The translations under genes were made by a program, and so were the position numbers. This document shows positions 37,701 through 49,375 of a stretch of DNA of 64,000 nt, piece after piece. This DNA is from Chondrosia reniformis (lineage: Eukaryota; Porifera; Demospongiae; Chondrillida; Chondrillidae). The stretch is from the NCBI GenBank assembly GCA_947172415.1, contig OX359200.1, positions 7,324,001 through 7,388,000 of the forward strand, read 5' to 3'. Under the pieces are notes generated by a model. That model searched no databases, was not told where the DNA came from, and worked only from the letters and a program-made list of their open reading frames with translations. Each line of letters begins with the position of its first letter. Positions within the stretch are counted from its first letter, which is position 1.

Positions 37701-39884
37701 ACTGCCCAACTCACCAGAAAAGTGGCTCTATCTACTGCCCAACTCACCAGAAAAGTGGCTCTATCTACTGCCCAACTCACCAGAAAAGTGGCTCTATCTA
37801 CTGCCCAACTCACCAGAAAAGTGGCTCTATCTACTGCCCAACTCACCAGAAAAGTGGCTCTATCTACTGCCCAACTCACCAGAAAAGTGGCTCTATCTAC
37901 TGCCCAACTCACCAGAAAAGTGGCTCTACCTACTCCCCAACTCACCAGAAAAATGGCTCTATCTACTGCCAAACTCACCAGAAAAGTGGCTCTATCTACT
38001 GCCCAACTCACCAGAAAAGTGGCTCTATCTACTGCCCAACTCACCAGAAAAGTGGCTCTATCTACTGTCAAACTCACCAGAAACGTGGCTCTATCTACTG
38101 CCCAACTCACCAGAAAAGTAGCTCTATCTACTGCCCAACTCACCAGAAAAGTGGCTCTATCTACTGCCAAACTCACCAGAAAAGTGGCTCTATCTACTGC
38201 CAAACTCACCAGAAAAGTGGCTCTATCTACTGTCAAACTCACCAGAAAAGTGGCTCTATCTACTGCCCAACTCACCAGAAAAGTGGCTCTATCTACTGCC
38301 CAACTCACCAGAAAAGTGGCTCTACCTACTGCCAAACTCACCAGAAAAGTGGCTCTATCTACTGCCAAACTCACCAGAAAAATGGCTCTATCTACTGCCC
38401 AACTCACCAGAAAAGTGGCTCTATCTACTGCCCAACTCACCAGAAAAGTAGCTCTATCTACTGCCCAACTCACCAGAAAAGTGGCTCTATCTACTGCCAA
38501 ACTCACCAGAAAAATGGCTCTATCTACTGCCCAACTCACCAGAAAAGTGGCTCTATCTACTGCCCAACTCACCAGAAAAGTGGCTCTAGCTACTGCCAAA
38601 CTCACCAGAAAAGTGGCTCTATCTACTGCCAAACTCACCAGAAAAGTAGCTCTATCTACTGCCCAACTCACCAGAAAAGTGGCTCTACCTACTGCCCAAC
38701 TCACCAGAAAAGTGGCTCTATCTACTGCCCAACTCACCAGAAAAGTGGCTCTATCTACTGCCCAACTCACCAGAAAAGTGGCTCTATCTACTGCCAAACT
38801 CACTCTGACAATATTTGGTCTTTGTAAAAACAGTTCCGGAGGAAAGTCTTGAAACAACACATCCTTCACAAAGTTACAATTCTTTACCGTCTCCTCATCA
38901 GACTGACCGCTCAAACGCCTACACGTAGTTCAGATACATTATAATGCCCAGTCGGCCAATCCTAGTTCCACCTACTGGTTGGTTACTGATAGCACCTGCT
39001 GATCGTTCTTTGTCAATGGTATCCATGGAAACAGTGGTAGGTCACCCTCTTCAGCAGCAGTAGTGGCGGGAGCAGGCTTCTCATGCAGTGTCACTGCAGA
39101 CATGGAGCCTAAGCCATCGTACTTCCAACCCATGGGTCTGGTCCCAGCCCCGCCCCCACTGCTGATGGGCGGCTCTGCAGGGTTTCCCCCCTCTGTATCA
39201 AAGGTCGGAGGAACAGAGGAGAGTGGTCCCACATCTGATGTGTCCTCTGTTGTGAATGTCTCCCCATTAGAATCCACTGGCACAATGCCATGTGGAGGAG
39301 TCATGTGACAGTCATGTGACATGCTGATACTACTGCTGACCCTGCTAGCTGGACTGTGAGCCAATGAACCTGTAGAAGGCAGTTTCATCAGATCCTCCAA
39401 TATACCATCAATCAGAGAATGTAAACTTGTGCAGCTGTGTTGACGCAACTGACAGAGGAACTCGACCCCGCCCACACTCACAAGCGTTGCCACGCCCTGG
39501 CCATGCTGCACAAGAGAATACAGAGCTTCTAGTACACATAGTACTACACACAGTAGTAGGGGCTTGCACTGGTGTGGCTGTCCGTAGGACTCACCTTTAC
39601 CAGTTTGGCCATCAGCTCGAGCGCTTCCTTCTCGTGCGAACAGTTTGGAAAGTTGAACCACTCTAACAAGTTTATTAAGAAGGCGCGTTCGTGCACAAGA
39701 TCTTCCACAAGCAGTAGGTCGTAGCTCAGTTTAAAGGAGATATTCTTTAAAGCTCTAATGCGAACTTCGTTATGAGTGTCATCTGGAAACGAACAGAGAG
39801 AGAGAGAGTATTGAGACATGGATTAGGACTTTGCGAGAATGAAGCATACGTACTTATCTTTTTAAGCAAATTTGAAGTATCCAT
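28709..39884 (-). CDS. RTTN: Rotatin, centriole and basal-body protein
   Basis: A very long, intron-rich gene. It starts with a 31-bp exon (39884-39854, [10 protein letters not shown]) spliced to 39782-39595 ([32 protein letters not shown]), the rotatin N-terminal armadillo region. Further family landmarks: FLCQLRQHS and [13 protein letters not shown] near 39430, [19 protein letters not shown] near 39010, [19 protein letters not shown] at 38865-38810, [20 protein letters not shown] near 32486, [20 protein letters not shown] near 29330, and [19 protein letters not shown] near 28950. The last exon (28824-28709) gives [20 protein letters not shown] then GHSALRAL. Rotatin is needed for centriole length, ciliogenesis and left-right axis in vertebrates. 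Several introns and one exon hold minisatellites. Individual internal exon ends are not all resolved. Confidence 0.88.
30515..30835. repeat. 19-bp minisatellite in a rotatin intron
   Basis: About 16 copies of tctataaggaggagaacac, with variants tctataatgaggagaacac and a short unit lacking ggagga. It is flanked on both sides by cactgggacgg, which suggests a duplicated array edge. Confidence 0.93.
33167..33225. repeat. (ATGG)n microsatellite
   Basis: About 14 uninterrupted copies of the tetranucleotide tgga/ggat lie in a rotatin intron. There are no interruptions, so it is likely highly variable in length. Confidence 0.97.
33960..34135. repeat. GA-rich polypurine tract
   Basis: About 175 bp with almost pure purine on the plus strand (gagagggagagggagagtga motifs in 24-36 bp supra-repeats), in a rotatin intron. 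On the transcribed strand it reads as a polypyrimidine run and could serve as a long polypyrimidine tract or form H-DNA. That is inference. Confidence 0.9.
35300..35430. repeat. About 40-bp direct repeat, three copies
   Basis: Three copies of a 39-41 bp unit with core acacaccacatcaaagggcc, each followed by agtcacatgac. They lie between two rotatin exons and are probably intronic. Confidence 0.85.
35555..35665. repeat. 21-bp coding minisatellite in rotatin
   Basis: Five in-frame copies of cttatctgaagcaggaggcc plus t on the plus strand encode DKRPPA(S/T) on the minus strand within a rotatin exon, upstream of the [15 protein letters not shown] segment. Confidence 0.9.
36785..38805. repeat. 33-bp minisatellite filling a rotatin intron, about 61 copies
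   Basis: The unit is ctcaccagaaaagtggctct plus atctactgcccaa on the plus strand. It fills the intron 36754-38803 almost entirely. Unit variants are at tgccc/tgcca/tgtca, agtgg/aatgg and atcta/accta. One 34-bp unit at about 36895-36910 breaks the otherwise constant 33-bp register. On the rotatin strand every unit contains CTGGTGAGTT, a strong 5' splice-site match. Because 33 is a multiple of three and no unit contains a stop in several frames, the array produces ORFs of up to 731 residues on both strands; these are repeat artefacts. Confidence 0.98.
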
Positions 39885-40019
39885 CTTCCCGCTTTCGCAA
39901 ACACTCTATGCGCTACGTTGCGTTCACGCGTAAACAAGGGTATATACAGATATCGATTTTAAGTATCTAGAAGCTAACGTATCAAATGATCATCGGAAAT
40001 TAAGTGGAACCAGAAAAAC
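39885..40019. promoter_or_regulatory. Rotatin upstream region, last non-satellite DNA
   Basis: About 135 bp between the rotatin start codon and the first recognisable satellite monomer. It contains CpG-rich tgcgctacgttgcgttcacg. It must hold the promoter unless the promoter lies in satellite DNA. Confidence 0.4.
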
Positions 40020-40798
40020 CATTCTAATCCAGAAAAAAGGCAACTCTGAAGCTTAAAGTTGCTGTCAGGATTAAGAGACATTAAACATTTCCAATAAGTT
40101 TACTATTAATTAATAAATCAATCACCATATAATTTAGTATATCAGTATTAAAATCTACATTTGGTGCTGTAACTCTAACAAATGGAACGTTATGAAGCTT
40201 AAACTTGGAGTAGGCACTCACAAACATGTATGAAACATTTCCAATGAGAATTTCAAATTTTTATAAATCTTTACATTTGCCCTATCTCTCACAATACATT
40301 AATTCCGTATATCAGTATTTCAATGTACATTTGGTGCTATAACTCTAACAAATGGAATGATATGAAGCTCAAACTTGGTGTAGGCACTCACAGACATGTA
40401 TGAAACATTTCCAATGAGAATTTGAAATTTTTATAAATCTACATTTGACCTATCTCTCACCTTACATTAATTTCATATATCAGTATTTCAATGTACATTT
40501 GGTGCTATAGCTCTACCAAATGGAAACATATGAAGCTTAAACTTGGTGTAGGCACTCACAGACATGTATGAAACATTTACAATGAGAATTTGAAATTTTT
40601 ATAAATCTTTACATTTGCCCTATCTCTCACAATACATTAATTTCGTATATGATAATTTCAATGAACATTTGGTGCTGTAACTATACCAAATGAAATGATA
40701 TGAAGCTTAAACTCACAGACATGTATGAAACATTTCCAATAAGGTTTTAAAATTTTAATGTCTACCAAAATTTACCTTATCTCGCCATGCATTAAACT
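40020..40798. repeat. 170-bp satellite, degenerate array edge
   Basis: About 4.5 monomers. The first (40020-40190) is strongly diverged, recognisable only by aacatttccaat, tatatcagtatt and acatttggtgctgtaactct. The following ones progressively approach consensus. This pattern is typical of the edge of a satellite array. The last monomer lacks tttggtgtaggc after aagcttaaa. Confidence 0.9.
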
Positions 40799-41888
40799 AC
40801 TATACACCTCATAATTGCGTAATAGTAAAAATGTCCGACCTTGAGTAGATAGAACGCAAATTCAGTACTATGTATATGAATCTGATAAACTAGAGCGCTT
40901 TCAAAGATTTCTTATACACATGTATATATACTTTGTAGTACTTGATTGTTGGTGAAGTAGTATCTTTCCATATAAACTATCTGGAAGCCGTTATAGTGAA
41001 ATTTCGCCAATCGACAGCCAACGAAACTCCAAAGAAATAAAATTGGACCATACCGAACGCTACCATCCACGACGCTCAGAGGCCGGGATCGGTGGTAACG
41101 TTCAGCTTATCGAATCTGCCGAAGCAAATTACTACTGAGTTGAACTTTGGGTGTCACTTGCGTGAGAAGAACCAGTTCTTCTCGATATGGCCGACTCATA
41201 TGAATCCTAAGATATCAGATGCCAATCCCACATTACGTGGAACCCCCCCGAAATCCGGATTATTGGTGAGCACGTCTCTATGGCACCAACCGATTAGGAG
41301 ACAGCTTCAGAGTCTAAGCGCTACCAACCCCTATGGGAACAGCTACCACCATAGAGATGTGTCCAGGTAGGCCTACTTTATAAGGTTTTGCGCTTCTATT
41401 TAAACAACAAAATTTCGAAAGAAAACGGTTGTGGTTGGCGCTATTCCATACTTAAGAATAGGGTATTTGCGAGAAAAATCTGGTCCAAATATTTCAAGTT
41501 CATTACAGATCAAGGCATCGTTTCAAGCAATTTTGCAGGTATACTCAGTATTTGTGGTCCATCTCGAAACTGGGAAAAATGGATAAAACCCTGTGGGTGT
41601 CTTCATAGGCCGAGGAGAGGAACTTTTCTGGTCCCACGTAGAAACGATTTTAGCGAGAGGTGTTCCGATATCAACGTTTAATACTATAACAAGCCACACT
41701 CAATTTCAAGTGCTGTAAAACGATAATAGCTGCATACATCTATATAGACATCTTCTGATAACTGTGTTTAAGGTGCCTCTATGGGTTTCTAGTTGCCCCA
41801 TGCATGTAAAAACCTTTATAACTTGAGGTGTTCCGATAATTTACATAATATTATCGCACGATCTAAATACTATACTGTCTTGTACTAG
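40799..41888 (+). other. Satellite-embedded 1,090-bp element, copy 1
   Basis: Non-satellite segment from actatacacctcataattg to ttgtactag, repeated four times in the window at the same satellite phase. It has a higher GC core (about 41040-41680) with a 92-codon frame and a hairpin. The ends show no obvious terminal inverted repeats or target-site duplication. I do not recognise it. Copies 1 and 2 share variants (ctggtcc, taactgcat-type sites, ggaactttt) that distinguish them from copies 3 and 4. Confidence 0.85.
41092..41370 (+). other. Conserved 92-codon open frame of element copy 1 (coding status unknown)
   Basis: Opens with GTG GTA ACG; the frame stays open 17 codons upstream to a TAA, with no ATG, and ends at TAG after HHRDVSR. 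The translation (NLPKQITTELNFGCHLREKN, THMNPKISDANPTLRG) is identical in all four copies. It ends over a donor-like CAGGTAGG, so it could be an exon rather than a complete gene. No domain recognised. Confidence 0.35.
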
Positions 41889-44800
41889 TGTACATTTGGT
41901 GCTTTAACTCTACCAAATGGAATGATGTGAAGCTGAAATTTGGTGTAGGCACTCACAGACATGTATGAAACATTTTCAATGAGGATTTGAAATTTTTATA
42001 AATCTTTACATTTGACCTATCTCTCACAATACATTAATTTCTTATATCAGTATTTCAATGTACATTTGGTGCTATAACTCTACCAAATGGAATGATATGA
42101 AGTTTAATTTGGCGTAGGCATTCGCAGACATGTATGAAACATTTACAAGGAGGATTTGAAATTTTTAAAAAATCTTTACATTTGCCCTATCTCTCACAAT
42201 ACATTAATTTCGTATATCAGTATTTCAATGAACATTTGGTGCTGTATCTCTACCAAATGGAATCATATGAAACTAATATTTGGTGTAAGCACTCACAGAC
42301 ATGTATGAAACATTTACAAGGAGGATTTGAAATTTTTAAAAATCTTTATATACATTTGCCCTATCTCTCACAATAAATTAATTTCGTATATGATAATTTC
42401 AATGAACATTTGGTGCTATAACTCTACCAAATGGAATGATATGAAGCTTAAATTTGGTGTAGGCACTCACAGACATGTATGAAACATTTCCAATGAAGAT
42501 TTGAAATTTTCAAAAATCTTTACATTTGCCCTATCTCTCACAATACATTAATTTCGTATATCGGTATTTCAATGTACATTTGGCACTATAACTCTACCAA
42601 ATGGAATCATATGAAGCTTAAATTTGGTGTAGGTACTCACAGACATGTATGACACATTTACAATGAGGATTTGAAATTTTCAAAAATCTTTACATTTGAC
42701 CTATCTCTCACAATACATTAATTTCTTATATCAATATTTCAATGTACATTTGTCGCTATAACTCTACCAAATGGAATCATATGTAGCTTAAATTTGGTGT
42801 AGGTACTCACAGACATGTATGAAACATTTACAAGGAGGATTTGAAATTTTCAAAAATCTTAACATTTGCCCTATCTCTCACAATACATTAATTTCGTATA
42901 TCAGTATTTCAATGTACATTTGGTGCTTTAACTCTACCAAATGGAATAATATGAAGCTTAAATTTGGTGTAGGCACTCACAGACATGTATGAAACATTTC
43001 CAATGAGGATTGGAAATTTTTAAAAATCTTTACATTTGACCTATCTCTCACAATACATTAATTTCGTATATCAGTATTTCAATGTACATTTGGTGCTATA
43101 ACTCTACCAAATGGAATGATATGAAGTTTAATTTGGTGTAGGCATTCGCAGACATGTATGAAACATTTACAAGGAGGATTTGAAATTTTTAAAAATCTTT
43201 ACATTTGCCCTATCTCTCACAATACATTAATTTTGTATATCAGTATTTCAATGAACATTTGGTGCTGTATCTCTATCAAATGGAATCATATGAAGCTTAA
43301 ATTTGGTGTAGGCACTCACAGACATGTATGAAACATTTACAAGGAGGATTTGAAATTTTTAAAAAATCTTTATATACATTTGCCCTATCTCTCACAATAC
43401 ATTAATTTCGTATATAATAATTTCAATGAACATTTGGTGCTATAACTCTACCAAATGGAATGATATGAAGCTTAAATTTGGTGTAGGCACTCACAGACAT
43501 GTATGAAACATTTCTAATGAGGATTTGAAATTTTTAAAAATCTTTACATTTGACCTATCTCTCACCATACATTAATTTCTTATATCAGTATTTCAATGTA
43601 CATTTGGTGCTATAACTCTACCAAATGGAATGATATGAAGTTTAATTTGGTGTAGGCACTCACAGACAGGTATGAAACATTTCCAATGAGAATTTCAAAT
43701 TTTCATAAATCTTTATATTTGCCCTATCTCTCACAATACATTAATTTCGTATATGATAATTTTAATGAACATTTGGTGCTGTAACTCTACCAAATGGAAT
43801 GATATGAAGCTTAAATTTGGTGTAGGCACTCACAGACATGTATGAAACATTTACAAGGAGGATTTGAAATTTTCAAAAATCTTTACATTTGCCCTATCTC
43901 TCACAATACATTAATTTCGAATATCAGTATTTCAATGTACATTTGGCACTATAACTCTACCAAATGGAATGATATGAAGCTTAAATTTGGTGTAGGTACT
44001 CACAGACATGTATGAAACATTTACAATGAGGATTTGAAATTTTTAAAAATCTTTACATTTGACCTATCTCTCACCATACATTAATTTCTTATATCAGTAT
44101 TTCAATGTACATTTGGTGCTATAACTCTACCAAATGGAATGATATGAAGTTTAATTTGGTGTAGGCACTCACAGACATGTATGAAACATTTCCAATGAGA
44201 ATTTCAAATTTTCATAAATCTTTATATTTGCCCTATCTCTCACAATACATTAATTTCGTATATGATAATTTTAATGAACATTTGGTGCTGTAACTCTACC
44301 AAATGGAATGATATGAAGCTTAAATTTGGTGTAGGTACTCACAGACATGTATGAAACATTTACAAGGAGGATTTGAAATTTTTAAAAATCTTTATATACA
44401 TTTGCCCTATCTCTCACAATACATTAATTTCGTATATAATAATTTCAATGAACATTTGGTGCTATAACTCTACCAAATGGAATGATATGAAGTTTAATTT
44501 GGTGTAGGCACTCACAGACATGTATGAAACATTTCCAATGAGAATTTCAAATTTTCATAAATCTTTATATTTGCCCTATCTCTCACAATACATTAATTTC
44601 GTATATGATAATTTTAATGAACATTTGGTGCTGTAACTCTACCAAATGGAATGATATGAAGCTTAAATTTGGTGTAGGCACTCACAGACATGTATGAAAC
44701 ATTTACAAGGAGGATTTGAAATTTTCAAAAATCTTTACATTTGCCCTATCTCTCACAATACATTAATTTCGAATATCAGTATTTCAATGTACATTTGGCA

Positions 44801-46622
44801 CTATAACTCTACCAAATGGAATAATATGAAGCTTAAATTTGGTGTAGGTACTCACAGACATGTATGAAACATTTACAATGAGGATTTGAAATTTTTAAAA
44901 ATCTTTACATTTGACCTATCTCTCACCATACATTAATTTCTTATATCAGTATTTCAATGTACATTTGGTGCTATAACTCTACCAAATGGAATGATATGAA
45001 GTTTAATTTGGTGTAGGCACTCACAGACATGTATGAAACATTTCCAATGAGAATTTCAAATTTTCATAAATCTTTATATTTGCCCTATCTCTCACAATAC
45101 ATTAATTTCGTATATGATAATTTTAATGAACATTTGGTGCTGTAACTCTACCAAATGGAATGATATGAAGCTTAAATTTGGTGTAGGCACTCACAGACAT
45201 GTATGAAACATTTACAAGGAGGATTTGAAATTTTCAAAAATCTTTACATTTGCCCTATCTCTCACAATACATTAATTTCGAATATCAGTATTTCAATGTA
45301 CATTTGGCACTATAACTCTACCAAATGGAATGATATGAAGCTTAAATTTGGTGTAGGCACTCACAGACATGTATGAAACATTTTCAATGAGGATTTGAAA
45401 TTTTTATAATTCTTTACATTTGACCTATCTCTCACAATACATTAATTTCTTATATAAGTATTTCAATGTACATTTGGTGCTATAACTCTAACAAATGGAA
45501 TAATATGAAGCTGAAATTTGGTGTAGGCACTCACAGACATGTACGAAACATTTCCAATGAGGATTTCAAATTTTCATAAATCTTTATATTTGCCCTATCT
45601 CTCACAATACATTAATTTCGTATATGATAATTTTAATGAACATTTGGTGCTGTAACTCTACCAAATGGAATGATATGAAGCTTAAATTTGGTGTAGGCAC
45701 TCACAGACATGTATGAAACATTTACAAGGAGGATTTGAAATTTTCAAAAATCTTTACATTTGCCCTATCTCTCACAATACATTAATTTCGTATATCAGTA
45801 TTTCAATGTACATTTGGCACTATAACTCTACCAAATGGAATGATATGAAGCTTAAATTTGGTGTAGGTACTCACAGACATGTATGAAACATTTACAATGA
45901 GGATTTGAAATTTTTAAAAATCTTTACATTTGACCTATCTCTCACCATACATTAATTTCTTATATCAGTATTTCAATGTACATTTGGTGCTATAACTCTA
46001 CCAAATGGAATGATATGAAGTTTAATTTGGTGTAGGCACTCACAGACATGTATGAAACATTTCCAATGAGAATTTCAAATTTTCATAAATCTTTATATTT
46101 GCCCTATCTCTCACAATACATTAATTTCGTATATGATAATTTTAATGAACATTTGGTGCTGTAACTCTACCAAATGGAATGATATGAAGCTTAAATTTGG
46201 TGTAGGCACTCACAGACATGTATGAAACATTTACAAGGAGGATTTGAAATTTTCAAAAATCTTTACATTTGCCCTATCTCTCACAATACATTAATTTCGA
46301 ATATCAGTATTTCAATGTACATTTGGCACTATAACTCTACCAAATGGAATGATATGAAGCTTAAATTTGGTGTAGGTACTCACAGACATGTATGAAACAT
46401 TTACAATGAGGATTTGAAATTTTTAAAAATCTTTACATTTGCCCTATCTCTCACAATACATTAATTTCGTATATGATAATTTCAATGAACATTTGGTGCT
46501 GTAACTATACCAAATGAAATGATATGAAGCTTAAACTCACAGACATGTATGAAACATTTCCAATAAGGTTTTAAAATTTTTATGTCTACCAAAATTTACC
46601 TTATCTCGCCATGCATTAAACT
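41889..46622. repeat. 170-bp satellite array with 510-bp higher-order repeats
   Basis: About 28 monomers. The diagnostic variant tttggcactataac recurs near 43941, 44792, 45302, 45812 and 46321: the last four intervals are about 510 bp, or three monomers, after an interval of about 850 bp (five monomers). This is a 3-mer higher-order repeat, most regular from about 43.6 to 46.4 kb. Confidence 0.93.
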
Positions 46623-47712
46623 ACTATACACCTCATAATTGCGTAATAGTAAAAATGTCCGACCTTGAGTAGGTAGAACGCAAATTCAGTACTATGTATA
46701 TGAATCTGATAAACTAGAGCGCTTTCAAAGATTTCTTATACACATGTATATACACTTTGTAGTACTTGATTGTTGGTGAAGTAGTATCTTTCCATATAAA
46801 CTATCTGGAAGCCGTTATAGTGAAATTTCGCCAATCGACAGCCAACGAAACTCCAAAGAAATAAAATTGGACCATACCGAACGCTACCATCCACGACGCT
46901 CAGAGGCCGGGATCGGTGGTAACGTTCAGCTTATCGAATCTGCCGAAGCAAATTACTACTGAGTTGAACTTTGGGTGTCACTTGCGTGAGAAGAACCAGT
47001 TCTTCTCGATATGGCCGACTCATATGAATCCTAAGATATCAGATGCCAATCCCACATTACGTGGAACCCCCCCGAAATCCGGATTATTGGTGAGCACGTC
47101 TCTATGGCACCAACCGATTAGGAGACAGCTTCAGAGTCTAAGCGCTACCAACCCCTATGGGAACAGCTACCACCATAGAGATGTGTCCAGGTAGGCCTAC
47201 TTTATAAGGTTTTGCGCTTCTATTTAAACAACAAAATTTCGAAAGAAAACGGTTGTGGTTGGCGCTATTCCATACTTAAGAATAGGGTATTTGCGAGAAA
47301 AATCTGGTCCAAATATTTCAAGTTCATTACAGATCAAGGCATCGTTTCAAGCAATTTTGCAGGTATACTCAGTATTTGTGGTCCATCTCGAAACTGGGAA
47401 AAATGGATAAAACCCTGTGGGTGTCTTCATAGGCCGAGGAGAGGAACTTTTCTGGTCCCACGTAGAAACGATTTTAGCGAGAGGTGTTCCGATATCAACG
47501 TTTAATACTATAACAAGCCACACTCAATTTCAAGTGCTGTAAAACGATAATAGCTGCATACATCTATATAGACATCTTCTGATAACTGTGTTTAAAGTGC
47601 CTCTGTGTATTTCTAGTTGCCCCATGAATGTAAAAACCTTTATAACTTGAGGTGTTCCGATAATTTACATAATATTATCGCACGATCTAAATACTATACT
47701 GTCTTGTACTAG
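46623..47712 (+). other. Satellite-embedded 1,090-bp element, copy 2
   Basis: Near-identical to copy 1 in length and sequence. It differs at a few sites such as agtaggtagaacg, and gtgcctctgtgtatttc in place of ctatgggtttc in the 3' part. The open frame at 46916-47194 encodes the same 92 residues. A second frame (47212-47505) is open here and in copy 1 but is interrupted in copies 3 and 4. Confidence 0.85.
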
Positions 47713-49375
47713 TGTACATTTGGTGCTGTAACTCTATCGAATGAAATGATATAAAGCTTAAATTTGGTGTAGGCACTCACAGACATGTATGAAACATTTC
47801 CAATGAGAATTTGAAATTTTTAAAAATCTTTACATTTGCCCTATCTCTCACAATACATTAATTTCGTATATCAGTATTTCAATGTACATTTGGTGCTTTA
47901 ACTCTACCAAATGGAATCATATGAAGCTGAAATTTGGTGTAGGCACTCATAGACATGTATGAAACATTTACAAGGAGGATTTGAAATTTTTAAAAATCTT
48001 TACATTTGACCTATCTCTCACAATACATTAATTTCTTATATCAGTATTTCAATGTACATTTGGTGCTATAACTCTACCAAATGGAATGATATGAAGTTTA
48101 ATTTGGTGTAGGCATTCGCAGACATGTATGAAACATTTCCAATGAGGATTTGAAATTTTCAAAAATCTTTACATTTGCCCTATCTCTCACAATACATTAA
48201 TTTTGTATATCAGTATTTCAATGAACATTTGGTGCTGTATCTCTACCAAATGGAATAATATGAAGCTGAAATTTGGTGTAGGCACTCACAGACATGTATG
48301 AAACATTTCCAATGAGGATTTGAAATTTTTAAAAATCTTTACATTTGCCCTATCTCTCACAATACATTAATTTCGTATATCAGTATTTCAATGTACATTT
48401 GGTGCTATAACTCTACCAAATGGAATGATATGAAGTTTAATTTGGTGTAGGCATTCGCAGACATGTATGAAACATTTCCAATGAGGATTTGAAATTTTCA
48501 AAAATCTTTACATTTGCCCTATCTCTCACAATACATTAATTTTGTATATCAGTATTTCAATGAACATTTGGTGCTGTATCTCTACCAAATGGAATAATAT
48601 GAAGCTGAAAGTTGGTGTAGGCACTCACAGACATGTATGAAACATTTTCAATGAGGATTTGAAATTTTTAAAAATCTTTACATTTGCCCTATCTCTCACA
48701 ATACATTAATTTCGTATATCAGTATTTCAATGTACATTTGGTGCTATAACTCTACCAAATGGAATGATATGAAGTTTAATTTGGTGTAGGCATTCGCAGA
48801 CATGTATGAAACATTTCCATTGTGGATTTGAAATTTTCAAAAATCTTTACATTTGCCCTATCTCTCACAATACATTAATTTCGTATATCAGTATTTCAAT
48901 GTACATTTGGCACTATAACTCTACGAAATGGAATGATATGAAGCTTAAATTTGGTGTAGGTACTCACAGACATGTATGAAACATTTCCAATGAGGATTTG
49001 AAATTTTCAGAAATCTTACATTTGCCCTATCTCTCACAATACATTAATTTCGAATATCAGTATTTCAATGTACATTTGGCGCTATAACTCCACCAAATGG
49101 AATGATATGAAGCTTAAATTTGGTGTAGGCACTCACAGACATGTATGAAACATTTCCAATGAGGATTTGAAATTTTTAAAAATCTTTACATTTGCCCTAT
49201 TTCTCACAATACATTAATTTCGTATATGATAATTTCAATGAACATTTGGTGCTGTAACTATACCAAATGAAATGATATGAAGCTTAAACTCACAGACATG
49301 TATGAAACATTTCCAATAAGGTTTTAAAATTTTAATGTCTACCAAAATTTACCTTATATCGCCATGCATTAAACT
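47713..49375. repeat. 170-bp satellite array between element copies 2 and 3
   Basis: About 10 monomers. A block of two monomers, marked by tttaatttggtgtaggcattcgc and tggaataatatgaagctgaaa, is repeated near 48.07, 48.41 and 48.75 kb (about 340-bp steps), that is, a dimeric higher-order repeat. Confidence 0.9.

Noticed and set aside
36785..38805. Possible CRISPR array because of many regular 33-bp repeats
   Set aside because: The repeats are directly adjacent, with no unique spacers, in a spliced eukaryotic gene.
36632..38914. Open frames of 670-731 residues on both strands ([22 protein letters not shown] and [11 protein letters not shown] repeats)
   Set aside because: They are by-products of a stop-free 33-bp repeat inside a rotatin intron, open in three frames on two strands at once. 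No domain, and the intron borders fit rotatin exons on each side.
41388..41681. Second open frame of the satellite-embedded element
   Set aside because: Begins with a non-ATG codon, gains an in-frame TAG in copies 3 and 4 and a frameshift in copy 3, so it is not conserved as coding.
41000..41700. rRNA, 5S, snRNA or tRNA gene in the GC-rich core of the element
   Set aside because: I looked for recognisable 5S, U1, U2 and U6 starts and tRNA A/B boxes by eye and found none. A covariance-model search would be needed to exclude a divergent RNA.
42134..42376. 80-codon frame inside the satellite
   Set aside because: It spans more than one monomer and exists only through chance loss of stops; neighbouring monomers do not keep it.
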